A DNA stretch of 64,000 nt, taken from assembly GCA_004843165.1 (NCBI GenBank), contig CP039459.1, positions 1,277,501 through 1,341,500 of the forward strand, written 5' to 3'. The notes beneath the pieces were generated by a model. The model was not told where the DNA came from. It did not search any database and was given only the letters and a program-made list of their open reading frames with translations. The translations under genes were made by a program, and so were the position numbers. This document shows positions 36,681-46,400 of this stretch, piece after piece. How positions within the stretch are numbered: the stretch's first letter is position 1; each line of letters opens with the position of its first letter. The DNA comes from Acetobacteraceae bacterium (GTDB lineage: Bacteria; Pseudomonadota; Alphaproteobacteria; Acetobacterales; Acetobacteraceae).

Positions 36681-37439
36681 TTGTTAACGCCAGCTGTAAA
36701 AGTTAGAAATCTTAATTTTTATTACGGTGCTCATCAGGCATTACACGGTATTTCTATGGATTTCCCGAGAAGGTCTGTTACAGCGCTTATCGGTCCGAGT
36801 GGATGCGGAAAATCAACTTTTTTAAGAACTTTTAATCGTATCTACGATCTTTATCCTGAGCAAAGAGCAACAGGGGAAATCATTTTTGACGGACGCAATA
36901 TCTTAGATCGGGATATTGATGTAGATGTTTTGCGAAGTCGTGTTGGGATGGTTTTTCAAAAACCGACCCCGTTCCCGATGTCTATTTTTGATAATGTAGC
37001 CTTTGGTGTGCGTTTGCATGAAAAACTTTCCCATGCAGCCTTGGAGGCACGGGTAAAAGATGCCTTAGAGCGTGTTGCACTATGGCCAGAGGTGCAGGAT
37101 CGTTTAAATGCGCCAGCAACAGGGATGTCCGGTGGGCAGCAGCAGCGTCTTTGCATTGCCCGTTCGATTGCGACAAGATCAGAACTTTTATTATTAGATG
37201 AGCCGACATCGGCTCTTGATCCCATTTCAACTGCCCGTATTGAAGAATTAATTGACGAGTTAAAGAGTGATTTTACGATTGCGATCGTAACGCATAACAT
37301 GCAGCAGGCCGCGCGCTGTGCTGACCGTGTCGCCTTTTTCTATATGGGACATTTGGTGGAAGTAGATCGTGCAGATAAAATTTTTACGAATCCTACCCAG
37401 CAGCAAACACAGGATTATATTACAGGTCGCTTTGGCTAA
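36681..37439 (+). CDS. pstB: Phosphate ABC transporter ATPase PstB
   Basis: Energy subunit of the phosphate importer. Walker A is GPSGCGKST, the signature is [14 protein letters not shown] and Walker B is [28 protein letters not shown] and [13 protein letters not shown] are PstB-specific. The start is taken as TTG at 36681 (252 residues, normal length). It lies 4 bases after the pstA stop and behind a strong AAGGAAGGAAG ribosome binding site. Longer in-frame starts at 36642 or 36654 would overlap pstA and lack a better site. Confidence 0.97.
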   Translation: MLTPAVKVRNLNFYYGAHQALHGISMDFPRRSVTALIGPSGCGKSTFLRTFNRIYDLYPEQRATGEIIFDGRNILDRDIDVDVLRSRVGMVFQKPTPFPMSIFDNVAFGVRLHEKLSHAALEARVKDALERVALWPEVQDRLNAPATGMSGGQQQRLCIARSIATRSELLLLDEPTSALDPISTARIEELIDELKSDFTIAIVTHNMQQAARCADRVAFFYMGHLVEVDRADKIFTNPTQQQTQDYITGRFG

Positions 37440-37481
37440 TGTTCATTTTTAGCTAGAATGCGGGAAATGGAGGAAAAAACG

Positions 37482-38249
37482 ATGAATGCTGGACGTGCAC
37501 ATATCGTAAAGAGTTATCAACAGGAATTAGACTACCTCCGTGCCCTTATGGCAGATATGGGCCGGCAGGTTGAGCAACAGTTTGATTTGGCCATGCGTGC
37601 CATTTTAGATGGTGATAATGAAGCCGCTGACGAAGCGACGGCAATGGATCGAGATGTCGATGAAATGGAGCGTGAGGTCGAGAGTCTTGCTATTCGTCTT
37701 TTGGCCTTGCGTAGTCCATTTGGCGCAGATTTGCGGGAAACAATCGCCGCCTTGAAAATCACGGATGGTTTAGAGAGAATGGGGGATTATGCTGCCTCTA
37801 TTGCACGCCGTTCGAGATCTGTCGGGGAGGCAAGAGGAAAAATTTCTCTTTCCGGTTTGCGTTCTATGGGAAGTTTGGTTCAAGAGAATCTTCAACGTAT
37901 GATTCATGCGATGAAAACCCAAGATCCGAATGAGGCCTTGGCCTTGTGGTATGCCGATGATGCGGTAGATGAATCTTATACGACTTTTTTCCGTGAATTG
38001 GTGACGTATATGATTGAGGAGCCTCGTAATATACGTCCTTGCACGGAACTGCTTTTTATTGCCAAAAATTTAGAACGTATTGGCGATCATGCGGGCAATA
38101 TTGCAGAGCGTATTTTTTATGCGGCAACGGGAACAAGTCTTTTACAACAAAAGCAAAGGCGGCCTAAATCGGGCTGGAATAGCAAAAAGAAAATTGTTGA
38201 AGATGTTGATGCAGAGGTCAGCGAAGACGAAAAATCAAACCAAACATAA
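37482..38249 (+). CDS. phoU: Phosphate signalling regulator PhoU
   Basis: Negative regulator that links PstSCAB to the PhoR/PhoB system and damps phosphate uptake. Two three-helix PhoU domains are visible with the metal-binding motifs ITDGLERMGDYAASIARRS (around residue 94-112) and FIAKNLERIGDHAGNIAERI (around 195-214), the E/DxxxD clusters of the family. The ATG at 37482 is chosen because GGAGG lies 8 bases upstream; two in-frame ATGs at 37458 and 37467 lack that. The C-terminus is extended by a Lys-rich then acidic tail. Confidence 0.95.
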   Translation: MNAGRAHIVKSYQQELDYLRALMADMGRQVEQQFDLAMRAILDGDNEAADEATAMDRDVDEMEREVESLAIRLLALRSPFGADLRETIAALKITDGLERMGDYAASIARRSRSVGEARGKISLSGLRSMGSLVQENLQRMIHAMKTQDPNEALALWYADDAVDESYTTFFRELVTYMIEEPRNIRPCTELLFIAKNLERIGDHAGNIAERIFYAATGTSLLQQKQRRPKSGWNSKKKIVEDVDAEVSEDEKSNQT

Positions 38250-38278
38250 TGTTTGAAAATTTTAAAAGATGAGATTGA

Positions 38279-38314
38279 AAATCCGCTCCCGTTAAAGGGA
38301 AGCGGATTTTTTTT
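38279..38314 (+). terminator. Terminator of pstCAB-phoU, overlapping the end of the convergent permease gene
   Basis: The hairpin AATCCGCT-CCC / GGG-A-AGCGGATT is followed by a run of nine T. The TTA that is the stop codon of the minus-strand permease lies in its loop (38292-38294), so the 3' arm also encodes that protein's last residues. Confidence 0.85.
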
Positions 38315-39677
38315 TATGTTTGAGAATGATATGCCAGCTGAGATACATGCCGATGGCTAAGATTGGCAGGGCAGCAAGGGTAATGGTGCCATTTGGATAA
38401 TCAAAACCGATACTAATAACGATAAAGCCGAGAAAGCCAAGCGTTAAATAATTGGTAAGAGGGGAGCCTGGCATTGGATATTCGGTTTTTTGAATTTTTC
38501 CAGAAGTGATCGCACGATGCAGACTGATATTACAAAGTAAAATTGTTGCCCACGCACCAATGACCCCAACGGCAGCAACACCCAGCGCTAATTCAAAAAC
38601 ATAATTAGGAATGAGATAGTTTAAAAACACCCCAATAAGATAAAAACAGAGTGTCACGCCAATGGCAATGAAAGGAATGCGTGCTTTGGAACTAAGTTTT
38701 AAGAAAGATTTAGGCGCCGCACCCGTTTCCGCAAGGGCACGTAAAATGCGGCTTGTGGAGTAGAGGCAGGAGTTAAGACTAGAGAAAGCGGCCATGAGAA
38801 CAACGATATTCATAATATCGGCAATCATGGGCACGCCGAGCGTTTTGAGGAAAGTCACAAAGGGGCTTTCCGAGGCCATATAATGATCAAAAGGGAGAAG
38901 AAGGGCTAAAAGAGCGATTGACCCGACATAGAAAAAAAGAATGCGCCAGATAACGCCATTGATCGCTTTGGGCACAACCTCACGAGGATTGGCACATTCA
39001 CTGGCTGCGATACCGATAAATTCACTGGAGGCATAGGCAAAAATTACGCCTTGAAGGAGGAAAATCGGCGCTCCCCAGCCATGTGGAAAAAAACCGCCAT
39101 GGGCGGTAATCATTGGGATACCGACAGATTGGTGACTATGAAAAAAGGCATGGGCAAGAACAACGCCGCCAATCGCCAGAAAGAGTGCTAGCGAACCAAC
39201 TTTAATAAGGGCTAGCCAAAATTCAACCTCACCGAAATATTTAACACCGATAAAGTTAAGCGCCCCTACAAGGCATAAGGCAGCAAGGGCGATCATCCAT
39301 TGGGGGAGAAATTGAAAAATTGGCCAATAATGAAGAAAAACAGCAACAGCTGTAATATCAACGATCCCTGTTAAAAGGAGATTAAGGGCATAAAACCATC
39401 CCATAGCATAGGCTGCGCCAGAGCCTAAAAACTCCTGAGCGTAAGAAACAAAGCTCCCACTGGCGGGACGATAAACAACCAGTTCACCGAGCGCCCGTAA
39501 AATCATAAAAACGCAGAGGCCACAGAGGGCATAAGCAAAAATAAGAGAAGGACCTGCAGTGTGAAGACGCAGGCCAGCTCCTAAAAAGAGACCAGTTCCA
39601 ATCGTTCCGCCAAGCGCAATCATACGAATATGACGTTCAGAAAGGTCTTTTCGATATCCTTTTTTCGTTGCTGTCAT
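38292..39677 (-). CDS. AnsP-type amino acid permease (AAT/APC family), copy 2
   Basis: Twelve-helix amino acid/proton symporter of 461 residues. The N-terminal AAT signature RHIRMIALGGTIGTGLFLGAG is followed by segments that match E. coli AnsP (L-asparagine permease) from memory: GIVDITAVAVFLHYWPIF, IGVKYFGEVEFWLALIKVG, HGGFFPHGW and FDYPNGT near the end. Asparagine is the best guess; other amino acids are possible. It shares long identical stretches with the gene 36 bases upstream, so the pair is a tandem duplication that has diverged. Lacks the 40-residue N-terminal extension of its neighbour. Confidence 0.9.
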   Translation of the reverse strand: MTATKKGYRKDLSERHIRMIALGGTIGTGLFLGAGLRLHTAGPSLIFAYALCGLCVFMILRALGELVVYRPASGSFVSYAQEFLGSGAAYAMGWFYALNLLLTGIVDITAVAVFLHYWPIFQFLPQWMIALAALCLVGALNFIGVKYFGEVEFWLALIKVGSLALFLAIGGVVLAHAFFHSHQSVGIPMITAHGGFFPHGWGAPIFLLQGVIFAYASSEFIGIAASECANPREVVPKAINGVIWRILFFYVGSIALLALLLPFDHYMASESPFVTFLKTLGVPMIADIMNIVVLMAAFSSLNSCLYSTSRILRALAETGAAPKSFLKLSSKARIPFIAIGVTLCFYLIGVFLNYLIPNYVFELALGVAAVGVIGAWATILLCNISLHRAITSGKIQKTEYPMPGSPLTNYLTLGFLGFIVISIGFDYPNGTITLAALPILAIGMYLSWHIILKHKKKSASL

Positions 39678-39713
39678 ATTTACAACCTTTTTCTACTCTT
39701 TTTCGATACTGTC

Positions 39714-41219
39714 TTATTGCTCTGGATTTTGCATGTTTTTTTGTTTGTTTTTGCGGACAAACTGCCAGCCAATAAAGAGCAAAACTGCAAAAATAGGCAA
39801 GGCTGCAACACTGAAGGTTCCAGATGGATAGTCAAAAGCCATCATCACTAAAATACTTGCGAGAAAGGCAAGGGCAATCCAGCCGCTATAGGGTGCGAAA
39901 GGCATAGGGAAGCCAGTTGGGGCGATCCGCCCTTCTTTGATTTCTTTGAAAAGACGTAATTGGCACAGTAAAATGGTTGCCCAAACGCCCAAGAAGCCAA
40001 TGGAGGCAACACCGAGTGCCAGTTCAAAAACTTGTGAGGGGATAAAGAAATTTAAGCCGACCCCAATGATATAAACACCGACAGTCGCTAAAATGCCGAC
40101 ATAAGGGACTTTTTGCTTGCTTAAACGGCTAAGGATTTTGGGGGCTGAACCTGAAAGAGAGAGGGCACGTAACACACGACCTGTCGAGTAAAGGCCAGAA
40201 TTAAGGGAAGAGAGTGCCGCTGTAATCACAACAAGATTCATAATGGTTGCGGTGCCGCCCACCCCGATGGAGGAGAAAAAAGTGACGAAAGGGCTCTCGC
40301 CTGCTTTATAAGCGCTCCAAGGAAGGACTAAGGCCAAAAGAGCAATGGAGCCAACATAAAAAATGGTGATGCGCCAGATAATACTATTGACGGCTTTAGG
40401 CACGATTTTTCGAGGCTCGGCACATTCTCCCGCAGTCACACCAATCAATTCTGTTGCCGCATACGCAAAAATAACGCCTTGGATCAGTAGAATGGCAGGT
40501 AAAAAACCATGGGGGAAAAAGCCACCATGCTGTGCGACCATGTGAACACCGGGGGTAATCGTCTCCACATGACCGGCAATATTTGTATGTAAGTGAATGC
40601 CGAAGGCAAGCACGGAAATCCCGACGACAAGAAAGACGATGATGGAGGCAACTTTAATGAGAGAGAGCCAAAACTCCATTTCACCAAAATATCTTACCCC
40701 CACAAGATTAGAGGCCATCACAATGCAAAGAGCGGCTAAAGCAATTGTCCATTGTGGAATAAATTGAAAGCTGGCCCAGTAATGAACAAAAAGCGCAACA
40801 GCACTAATATCTGCGATTCCTGTGAGTGCCCAGTTTAGGCAAAAAAACCATCCAGCCGTGTAGGCAGCGCCTTCTCCCAGAAATTCTCTTGCATATGTTA
40901 CAAAACTGCCAGAACTAGGGCGGTACATAACAAGCTGGCCAACGGCACGTAAAATCATAAAGGCGCACAGACCGCATAATGCGTAAACCACGATCAGGGA
41001 AGGGCCGACTTGGTTAAGGCGTACACCGGCCCCCATAAAAAGGCCCGTTCCAATCGCCCCGCCGATGGCCATCATGTTCATATGGCGTTCAGAGAGTGAT
41101 TTATTATATCCCTCATCATGCAAAGGAAGATTTTCGGGGGAGGTCGGGTCCGCAGAGGCCGCTTTATCCGCAAGTTTTTTTTGAGCTTTTAGTATGTTTT
41201 TGTCAGCATTATCGGTCAT
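39714..41219 (-). CDS. AnsP-type amino acid permease (AAT/APC family), copy 1
   Basis: 501-residue amino acid permease, promoter-proximal member of the tandem pair. After a polar, Lys/Ala-rich N-terminal tail of about 45 residues comes RHMNMMAIGGAIGTGLFMGAG. The body matches AnsP closely (GIADISAVALFVHYWASF, VGVRYFGEMEFWLSLIKVA, AAGECxxP-like TAGECAEPRKIVPKAVNS, MAFDYPSGT). The ATG at 41219 is preferred over an adjacent TTG. The 217-base region between it and the TetR gene holds no other gene that I can see. Confidence 0.92.
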   Translation of the reverse strand: MTDNADKNILKAQKKLADKAASADPTSPENLPLHDEGYNKSLSERHMNMMAIGGAIGTGLFMGAGVRLNQVGPSLIVVYALCGLCAFMILRAVGQLVMYRPSSGSFVTYAREFLGEGAAYTAGWFFCLNWALTGIADISAVALFVHYWASFQFIPQWTIALAALCIVMASNLVGVRYFGEMEFWLSLIKVASIIVFLVVGISVLAFGIHLHTNIAGHVETITPGVHMVAQHGGFFPHGFLPAILLIQGVIFAYAATELIGVTAGECAEPRKIVPKAVNSIIWRITIFYVGSIALLALVLPWSAYKAGESPFVTFFSSIGVGGTATIMNLVVITAALSSLNSGLYSTGRVLRALSLSGSAPKILSRLSKQKVPYVGILATVGVYIIGVGLNFFIPSQVFELALGVASIGFLGVWATILLCQLRLFKEIKEGRIAPTGFPMPFAPYSGWIALAFLASILVMMAFDYPSGTFSVAALPIFAVLLFIGWQFVRKNKQKNMQNPEQ

Positions 41220-41439
41220 CAAACGAAAACTAATTTCCTTTCAGGTTTAGGTTGAGTGTTGCCGATGCTGCGCAATAGTAAGGATTTATCTCGTAAATAG
41301 TTTTGGAGAAGTTAAAAGCATACGGTCAAGACAAATTCAGTTTTACGGAGTTTAACCGATTTTCAAAAAGAGTCATAGATTAAGAGTTTGATAAAGGAAA
41401 ATTCAAAAAACAGAAAGTCAGTCTTTTGAAAAATATTAT

Positions 41440-42093
41440 TTATCGGGTGCCATATCCTGCAAGGAAAACCCTCACCCCCTCTCGGATAAATCTGTCTGTC
41501 CACGCCGCATCCTTTTCTTTTTGAACACATTTTAAAAGATGGCTGATAAAGGGTGCTCCTAAGACCAGGCCAAAGAGCCGAGAGGAAGTTTCTTCAAGGT
41601 CTGGGAAATCAAGCAGCCCCTTTTCTCTCTTTTCCAAGAGGAAAGAATGAAGTGGAGATTCTTTATCTGAGCGATGGATAAGCTCACTTAAAATTTGCTC
41701 TACTGTTGCTGAACGTTCACTTTCCCCAATCAGCAAGCGCAGCAGAGCAAGGTTACGAGGATGGATGCAATGTTCGTAGAGCTGGCGCATAAGCTCTGTG
41801 AGTTCTTCGGCCAGTGTCATGGGTGTGGAAAGCGGCTGGAATTTCATTGGGATGAAAAGGCGCTCTTGGAGAAGCTCGAAAAGCAGAATTTCTTTGCTTT
41901 CAAAAATTTGATAAATGGTTTTTTTAGACATGCAGGCTTTACGGGCGAGACATTCCACAGAAAGCTCGGTATAGCCGCCCTTTTGAAGCAGAGCGCAGGC
42001 CGTATCAAAAATTTTTTCCCGCCGCTCTTTGAGATTTTCTTTGGAGGCGGGGATTCCGTCATCAGCGGAATGGATCGGGCATAATTCAAGCAC
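41440..42093 (-). CDS. TetR-family transcriptional repressor of the adjacent efflux pump
   Basis: A 217-residue regulator starting at GTG. The N-terminal helix-turn-helix reads KIFDTACALLQKGGYTELSVE followed by CLARKACMSKKTIYQIFESK, a standard TetR domain (residues about 25-75); the rest is a helical ligand-binding domain. It is divergent from the RND efflux genes across 84 bases that contain a palindrome, so autoregulation and repression of the pump are likely by analogy with AcrR/MexZ. The inducer is unknown. Confidence 0.92.
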   Translation of the reverse strand: MLELCPIHSADDGIPASKENLKERREKIFDTACALLQKGGYTELSVECLARKACMSKKTIYQIFESKEILLFELLQERLFIPMKFQPLSTPMTLAEELTELMRQLYEHCIHPRNLALLRLLIGESERSATVEQILSELIHRSDKESPLHSFLLEKREKGLLDFPDLEETSSRLFGLVLGAPFISHLLKCVQKEKDAAWTDRFIREGVRVFLAGYGTR

Positions 42094-42116
42094 AGATAAA
42101 ATTCCCCGTCATAATA

Positions 42117-42175
42117 GGAAACCGTCTGGTTTCCATTGTGTTTATGTTTTATAAAGAAGAAATAATTTGGTTTCC
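42117..42175. promoter_or_regulatory. Operator region between TetR and efflux genes
   Basis: A perfect palindrome GGAAACC-GTCT-GGTTTCC spans 42117-42134, and another GGTTTCC half-site lies at 42169-42175, two bases before the pump gene start. The spacing and placement between the divergent genes fit a TetR binding site with a second weaker site. Confidence 0.65.
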
Positions 42176-42177
42176 AG

Positions 42178-43437
42178 ATGTTTTTTGAGAGTGAAAATAT
42201 TAGGCAGAAAATGGCGTTTTTAAAGGTATTTCTGCCAAAATGGCAGACGGATAAAAAATTCAGAATTCTCTCATCGCTTGCCTTTATCGGAATCGTTCTT
42301 CTCCTTTTTTATCTATTTTTTTCGTTTAAAAGTTTTTTTGCACCTGCAAAACGCATTACCTTACCGCCTCAGCCTGTTAATATTATCGAACTCCATTATC
42401 AGAATGCGGTTCTGGAAACTGTCTTGCCCGGACGGATCAATGCCATTGAACAGGCACATATTCGTCCGCAGGTGAGCGGCGTGATTGTCTCAAGAGATTT
42501 TCATCAGGGGGCAGATGTCGAAAAGGGACAGGTTCTCTATAAAATTTATGCCGTGCCTTATCAGGCGGCTGTAGATCAGGCGCAAGGGGCGTGGATGGAG
42601 GCAAGGGCCATGCATTTACGTGCGCAAGTGCAGTTAAAACGCTATGGGCCGCTACATCAGGCACATGCTGTGAGCGATCAGGCTTATGATAATGCTGTTG
42701 CAGATGAGGAACAGACACGGGGACAGTTGCTTCAGACCGAGGGGGCACTTCATGTCGCTCAGGTTAATTTAGATTATTCGACAGTTCGTTCTCCAATTTC
42801 CGGGCGTATCGGGCGTATGATTTACACGCCAGGGACATTGGTTACGGCGAATCAGCCCGATGATATTGCGTTGGTAACACGTCTTGACCCAATTTATGTG
42901 GATGTGAATTTAGCCGCAGAAGAATTATTGCGTTTCCGCCGTGAAATTTCAGAAGGACGCATCAAAGCGGCTGGCGTAAATGCGGCCTCTGTGCGTTTAG
43001 AATTGTCTGATGGATCAGATTACGCTCAAGAAGGGCGGCTGGAACTTTCAGAAGTGACGGTGGACCCCTCAACAGGAACATTGGTGATGCGGGCACAATT
43101 TCCTAATCCACAGCATTTGCTATTGCCGGGTATGTTTGCACGGGCACATATTCGAGAGGGGGCGGATCCACATGCTTTATTGGTACCGGAGGAGGCCGTT
43201 GAGTTCTCCCCAAATGGCTCTCCTTACGTGATGCTGGCGCTCAAAGATAACCATGTTAAAATGCAGCCGATTCAGTTAGGCCTTCGTGTTGGTGGTGAAT
43301 TGATGGTAAAAAAAGGACTTCAAGAGGGGGATCATTTGATTGTTTCCGGCCTTGTTAAAATTCATCAAGGGGATGTGATCACGCCGATGCCTTTATCGTC
43401 GAAGGAGAGCGAAGCGCCTAACGGGAAGAAAGCTTAG
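42178..43437 (+). CDS. RND efflux periplasmic adaptor (membrane fusion protein, AcrA/MexA type)
   Basis: 419-residue adaptor of a tripartite drug efflux pump. A single N-terminal membrane helix (about 30-50, LSSLAFIGIVLLLFYLFF) replaces the usual lipoprotein signal. Then come the barrel-sandwich part (GRINAIEQAHIRPQVSGVIV), a helical hairpin (about 130-200), YSTVRSPISGRIGR completing the lipoyl domain, and the beta-barrel region with LPGMFARAHI. The start codon follows a GGTTTCC half-site directly, so repressor binding there could block both transcription and initiation. Confidence 0.94.
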   Translation: MFFESENIRQKMAFLKVFLPKWQTDKKFRILSSLAFIGIVLLLFYLFFSFKSFFAPAKRITLPPQPVNIIELHYQNAVLETVLPGRINAIEQAHIRPQVSGVIVSRDFHQGADVEKGQVLYKIYAVPYQAAVDQAQGAWMEARAMHLRAQVQLKRYGPLHQAHAVSDQAYDNAVADEEQTRGQLLQTEGALHVAQVNLDYSTVRSPISGRIGRMIYTPGTLVTANQPDDIALVTRLDPIYVDVNLAAEELLRFRREISEGRIKAAGVNAASVRLELSDGSDYAQEGRLELSEVTVDPSTGTLVMRAQFPNPQHLLLPGMFARAHIREGADPHALLVPEEAVEFSPNGSPYVMLALKDNHVKMQPIQLGLRVGGELMVKKGLQEGDHLIVSGLVKIHQGDVITPMPLSSKESEAPNGKKA

Positions 43438-43446
43438 AACTAAAAA

Positions 43447-46400
43447 ATGTCTTCCATTTCACGTTTTTTTATTGATCGTCCCGTTCTCGCTTGGGTTATT
43501 GGCATTATTGTGATGCTTGTGGGCACGGTCTCTCTGTTTAAAATGCCAATTTCGCAATATCCGCCGATTGCAGCGCCAGCGGTAAATATTACCGTTTCTG
43601 ATCCTGGAGCTTCGGCAGAAACGGTTAATAATACCGTGGTTCAGCCAATCTTGCAGCAAATGTTTGGTCTGGATCATCTGGAATATGTCACGTCCACTTC
43701 TTACGGGAATGGGACGATGCTGATTGATTTGACCTTTGAGCAGGGGACTAATCCTGATATTGCGCAGGTGCAGGTTCAAAATAGACTTCAGGTTGTGCAG
43801 CCGCAATTGCCGCAGGAAGTGGTCTCCCAGGGGATTAGCGTTTTAAAAGAGCAAGCCAGCTTTATGATGGTTCTCTCTTTTTCGTGTAAAGATGGCAGTC
43901 TGAGTGATGCCGATATTGCCGATTATGTGGCTTCGAATATTCAAGATCCAATTTCTCGGGTGAGTGGTGTGGGGGATCATCAGCTTTTTGGGGCAGAATA
44001 TGCGATGCGTATCTGGCTCGATCCCGATAAGCTTTATAATTATAATTTAAACATTTCAGATGTTGAAAATGCTTTAAAAGAGCAAAATATTCAGCTCCCA
44101 GCCGGGGAGTTGGGGGGATTACCAGCAAATAAGAATGCCAAAATTAACGCCACTATTATCGGGCCGAGACGTTTATCCGATGTGAAGCAATTTAAACAAA
44201 TTCTCATCAAGGTGAATCAAGATAATAGTCGTGTTACTTTAGGTGATATTGCTAAAATTGAGCTGGGACCGCAGAGTTTTAATATTTCTGCCTCTGAAAA
44301 TAATTATCCTGCGGCGGGTCTAGGCTTGAAGCTTGCCCCCGGCGCTAATCAGCTAGAAACAGAAAATGCTGTTTTAGCAAAAATCAATGAGCTTTCAGAA
44401 TATTTTCCGCCGGGACTGTCTTACGGCATTCCTATGGATACGAAACCTTATATTACACACTCTATTGAGGAGGTTGTCGAAACCCTCATTATTGCGATTA
44501 TTTTGGTCGTGCTTGTGATGATGGTTTTTTTACAAAATCTTCGGGCAACGATTGTCCCAACTTTAGCCATTCCTGTTGTGCTTTTGGGGACTTTCGGGAT
44601 GTTGTCGGCAATGGGATATACTTTAAATACGCTGACAATGCTTGCCCTTGTTCTTGCTGTTGGACTTTTGGTGGATGATGCAATTGTTGTCGTAGAAAAT
44701 GTCGAACGCGTGATGAATGAGGAAAAACTCTCCCCCAAGGCGGCGACCCGTAAATCCATGGAGGAAATTAGCGGAGCACTTTTTGGTATTGTGATGGTTT
44801 TGACCGCTGTTTTTTTGCCAATGGCGTTTTTTGGTGGTTCTGTTGGGATTATTTACCGTCAGTTTTCCATTACAATTGTTGTTGCCATGTGGCTTTCTCT
44901 TGGTGTCGCATTGATTTTGACACCAGCAATGTGTGCGACGCTTTTAAAGCCTCATACCCATTCTACTGTGCAGGGCAGAGGATTGTTTGGCAAAATTCAG
45001 ACGCTTTTCCAAAAAGCAGGTGCACGCTTTAACCAATTTTTTGATGCGCTGACGGCTGAATATATCAAGGGTGTTGAAAAGGTGCTCCAACATTGGAAGG
45101 CCTCTTTTTCCATTTTTTGTGTTTTGGCAGTTTCTGCGACTTTATTATTTTGCAAATTGCCTTCAGGATTTCTTCCTGATGAGGATCAGGGCAAAATTTT
45201 TGGCATGATTCAGTTACGCTCTAATGGCACGCAGGATAAAGTCGTTGAAATCACACGGGATTTATCGGACTGGGTGCTGAAAACCTATTCAGTGAATATT
45301 AACTCTGTTTTTGCCATGAATGGTTTTAGTTTCGCAGGGCAAGGACAAAATAACGGCGCTTTTTTCATTAATTTAGCCCCATGGGATGAAAGACCCCGTC
45401 AAGACCAGTCTGCCCAAACAATTGCTATGGGTATTATGCAGCATTTTTGGGAAGATCCAAGGGCACGTGTCTTTGCTTTTAGCCCGCCCGCAGTGCAGGA
45501 GTTGGGGAATGCGACAGGATTTGACCTTGAACTGGTCAATGAGGGGAATTTAACGCGGGAAGAATTTTTAGCAAGGCGTGACGATATTTTGATGCGTGCG
45601 GCACAAGATCCGCTTTTAACCTCTGTTCGTCCAAATGGGATGGAGGATGCAGCGCAATATGTGTTTGAAGTCGATAGGGGCAAAGCCAACGCTATGGGCG
45701 TCAGTAACGAAGATATCAATGATACGATTTCGGGTGCCTTAGGGTCTATTTATGTCAATCAGTTTTTAAGAAATAATCGTGTCAAACAGGTCTACATTCA
45801 GGCGGAACCCTCTGCTCGTATGAATGAAAGAGATCTAAAACGCTGGTATATCCGTAACCATACCGGTACAATGGTACCATTGAATGCTTTTACTTCGGGT
45901 CATTGGATTACAGGGCCGCAAAAGCTTGAAAATTACAATGGTTTACCTTCTTTTGAAATTAATGGTGAGCCCGCATCCGGTGTGAGTTCGGGACAGGCTA
46001 TGGCCGAAATGGTCAAGTTGGTAAAAGAAACGCCGGGCGGTGGTGTGGGATATGCTTGGGTTAATCTTTCTTATGAACAGGTTTCCGCTGGCGGATCGAC
46101 TTTGCCTTTATATGCTTTAGCCTCAATCATTATTTTTCTTTGCCTTGCGGGACTTTATGAAAGTTGGACAATCCCTGTTGCCGTGCTTTTGGTTTTACCG
46201 CTTGGGGTGTTGGGGGCCGTGAGTTTTAGCATGGGACGAGGCTATGCCAATGATATTTATTTTCAGATTGGGGTGCTGACGACTGTCGCCTTGTCGGTTA
46301 AAAATGCCATTTTGATTGTTGAGTTTGCATATGAATATTATAACAAAGGGACTTCATTAGCAGATGCTGCCATGCGGGCGGCACAACAGAGACTGCGTCC

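Noticed and set aside
38292-41219. CycA-type (D-alanine/D-serine/glycine) permeases
   Set aside because: Segments such as GIVDITAV, FFPHG and FDYPNGT match AnsP better, although substrate remains unproved.
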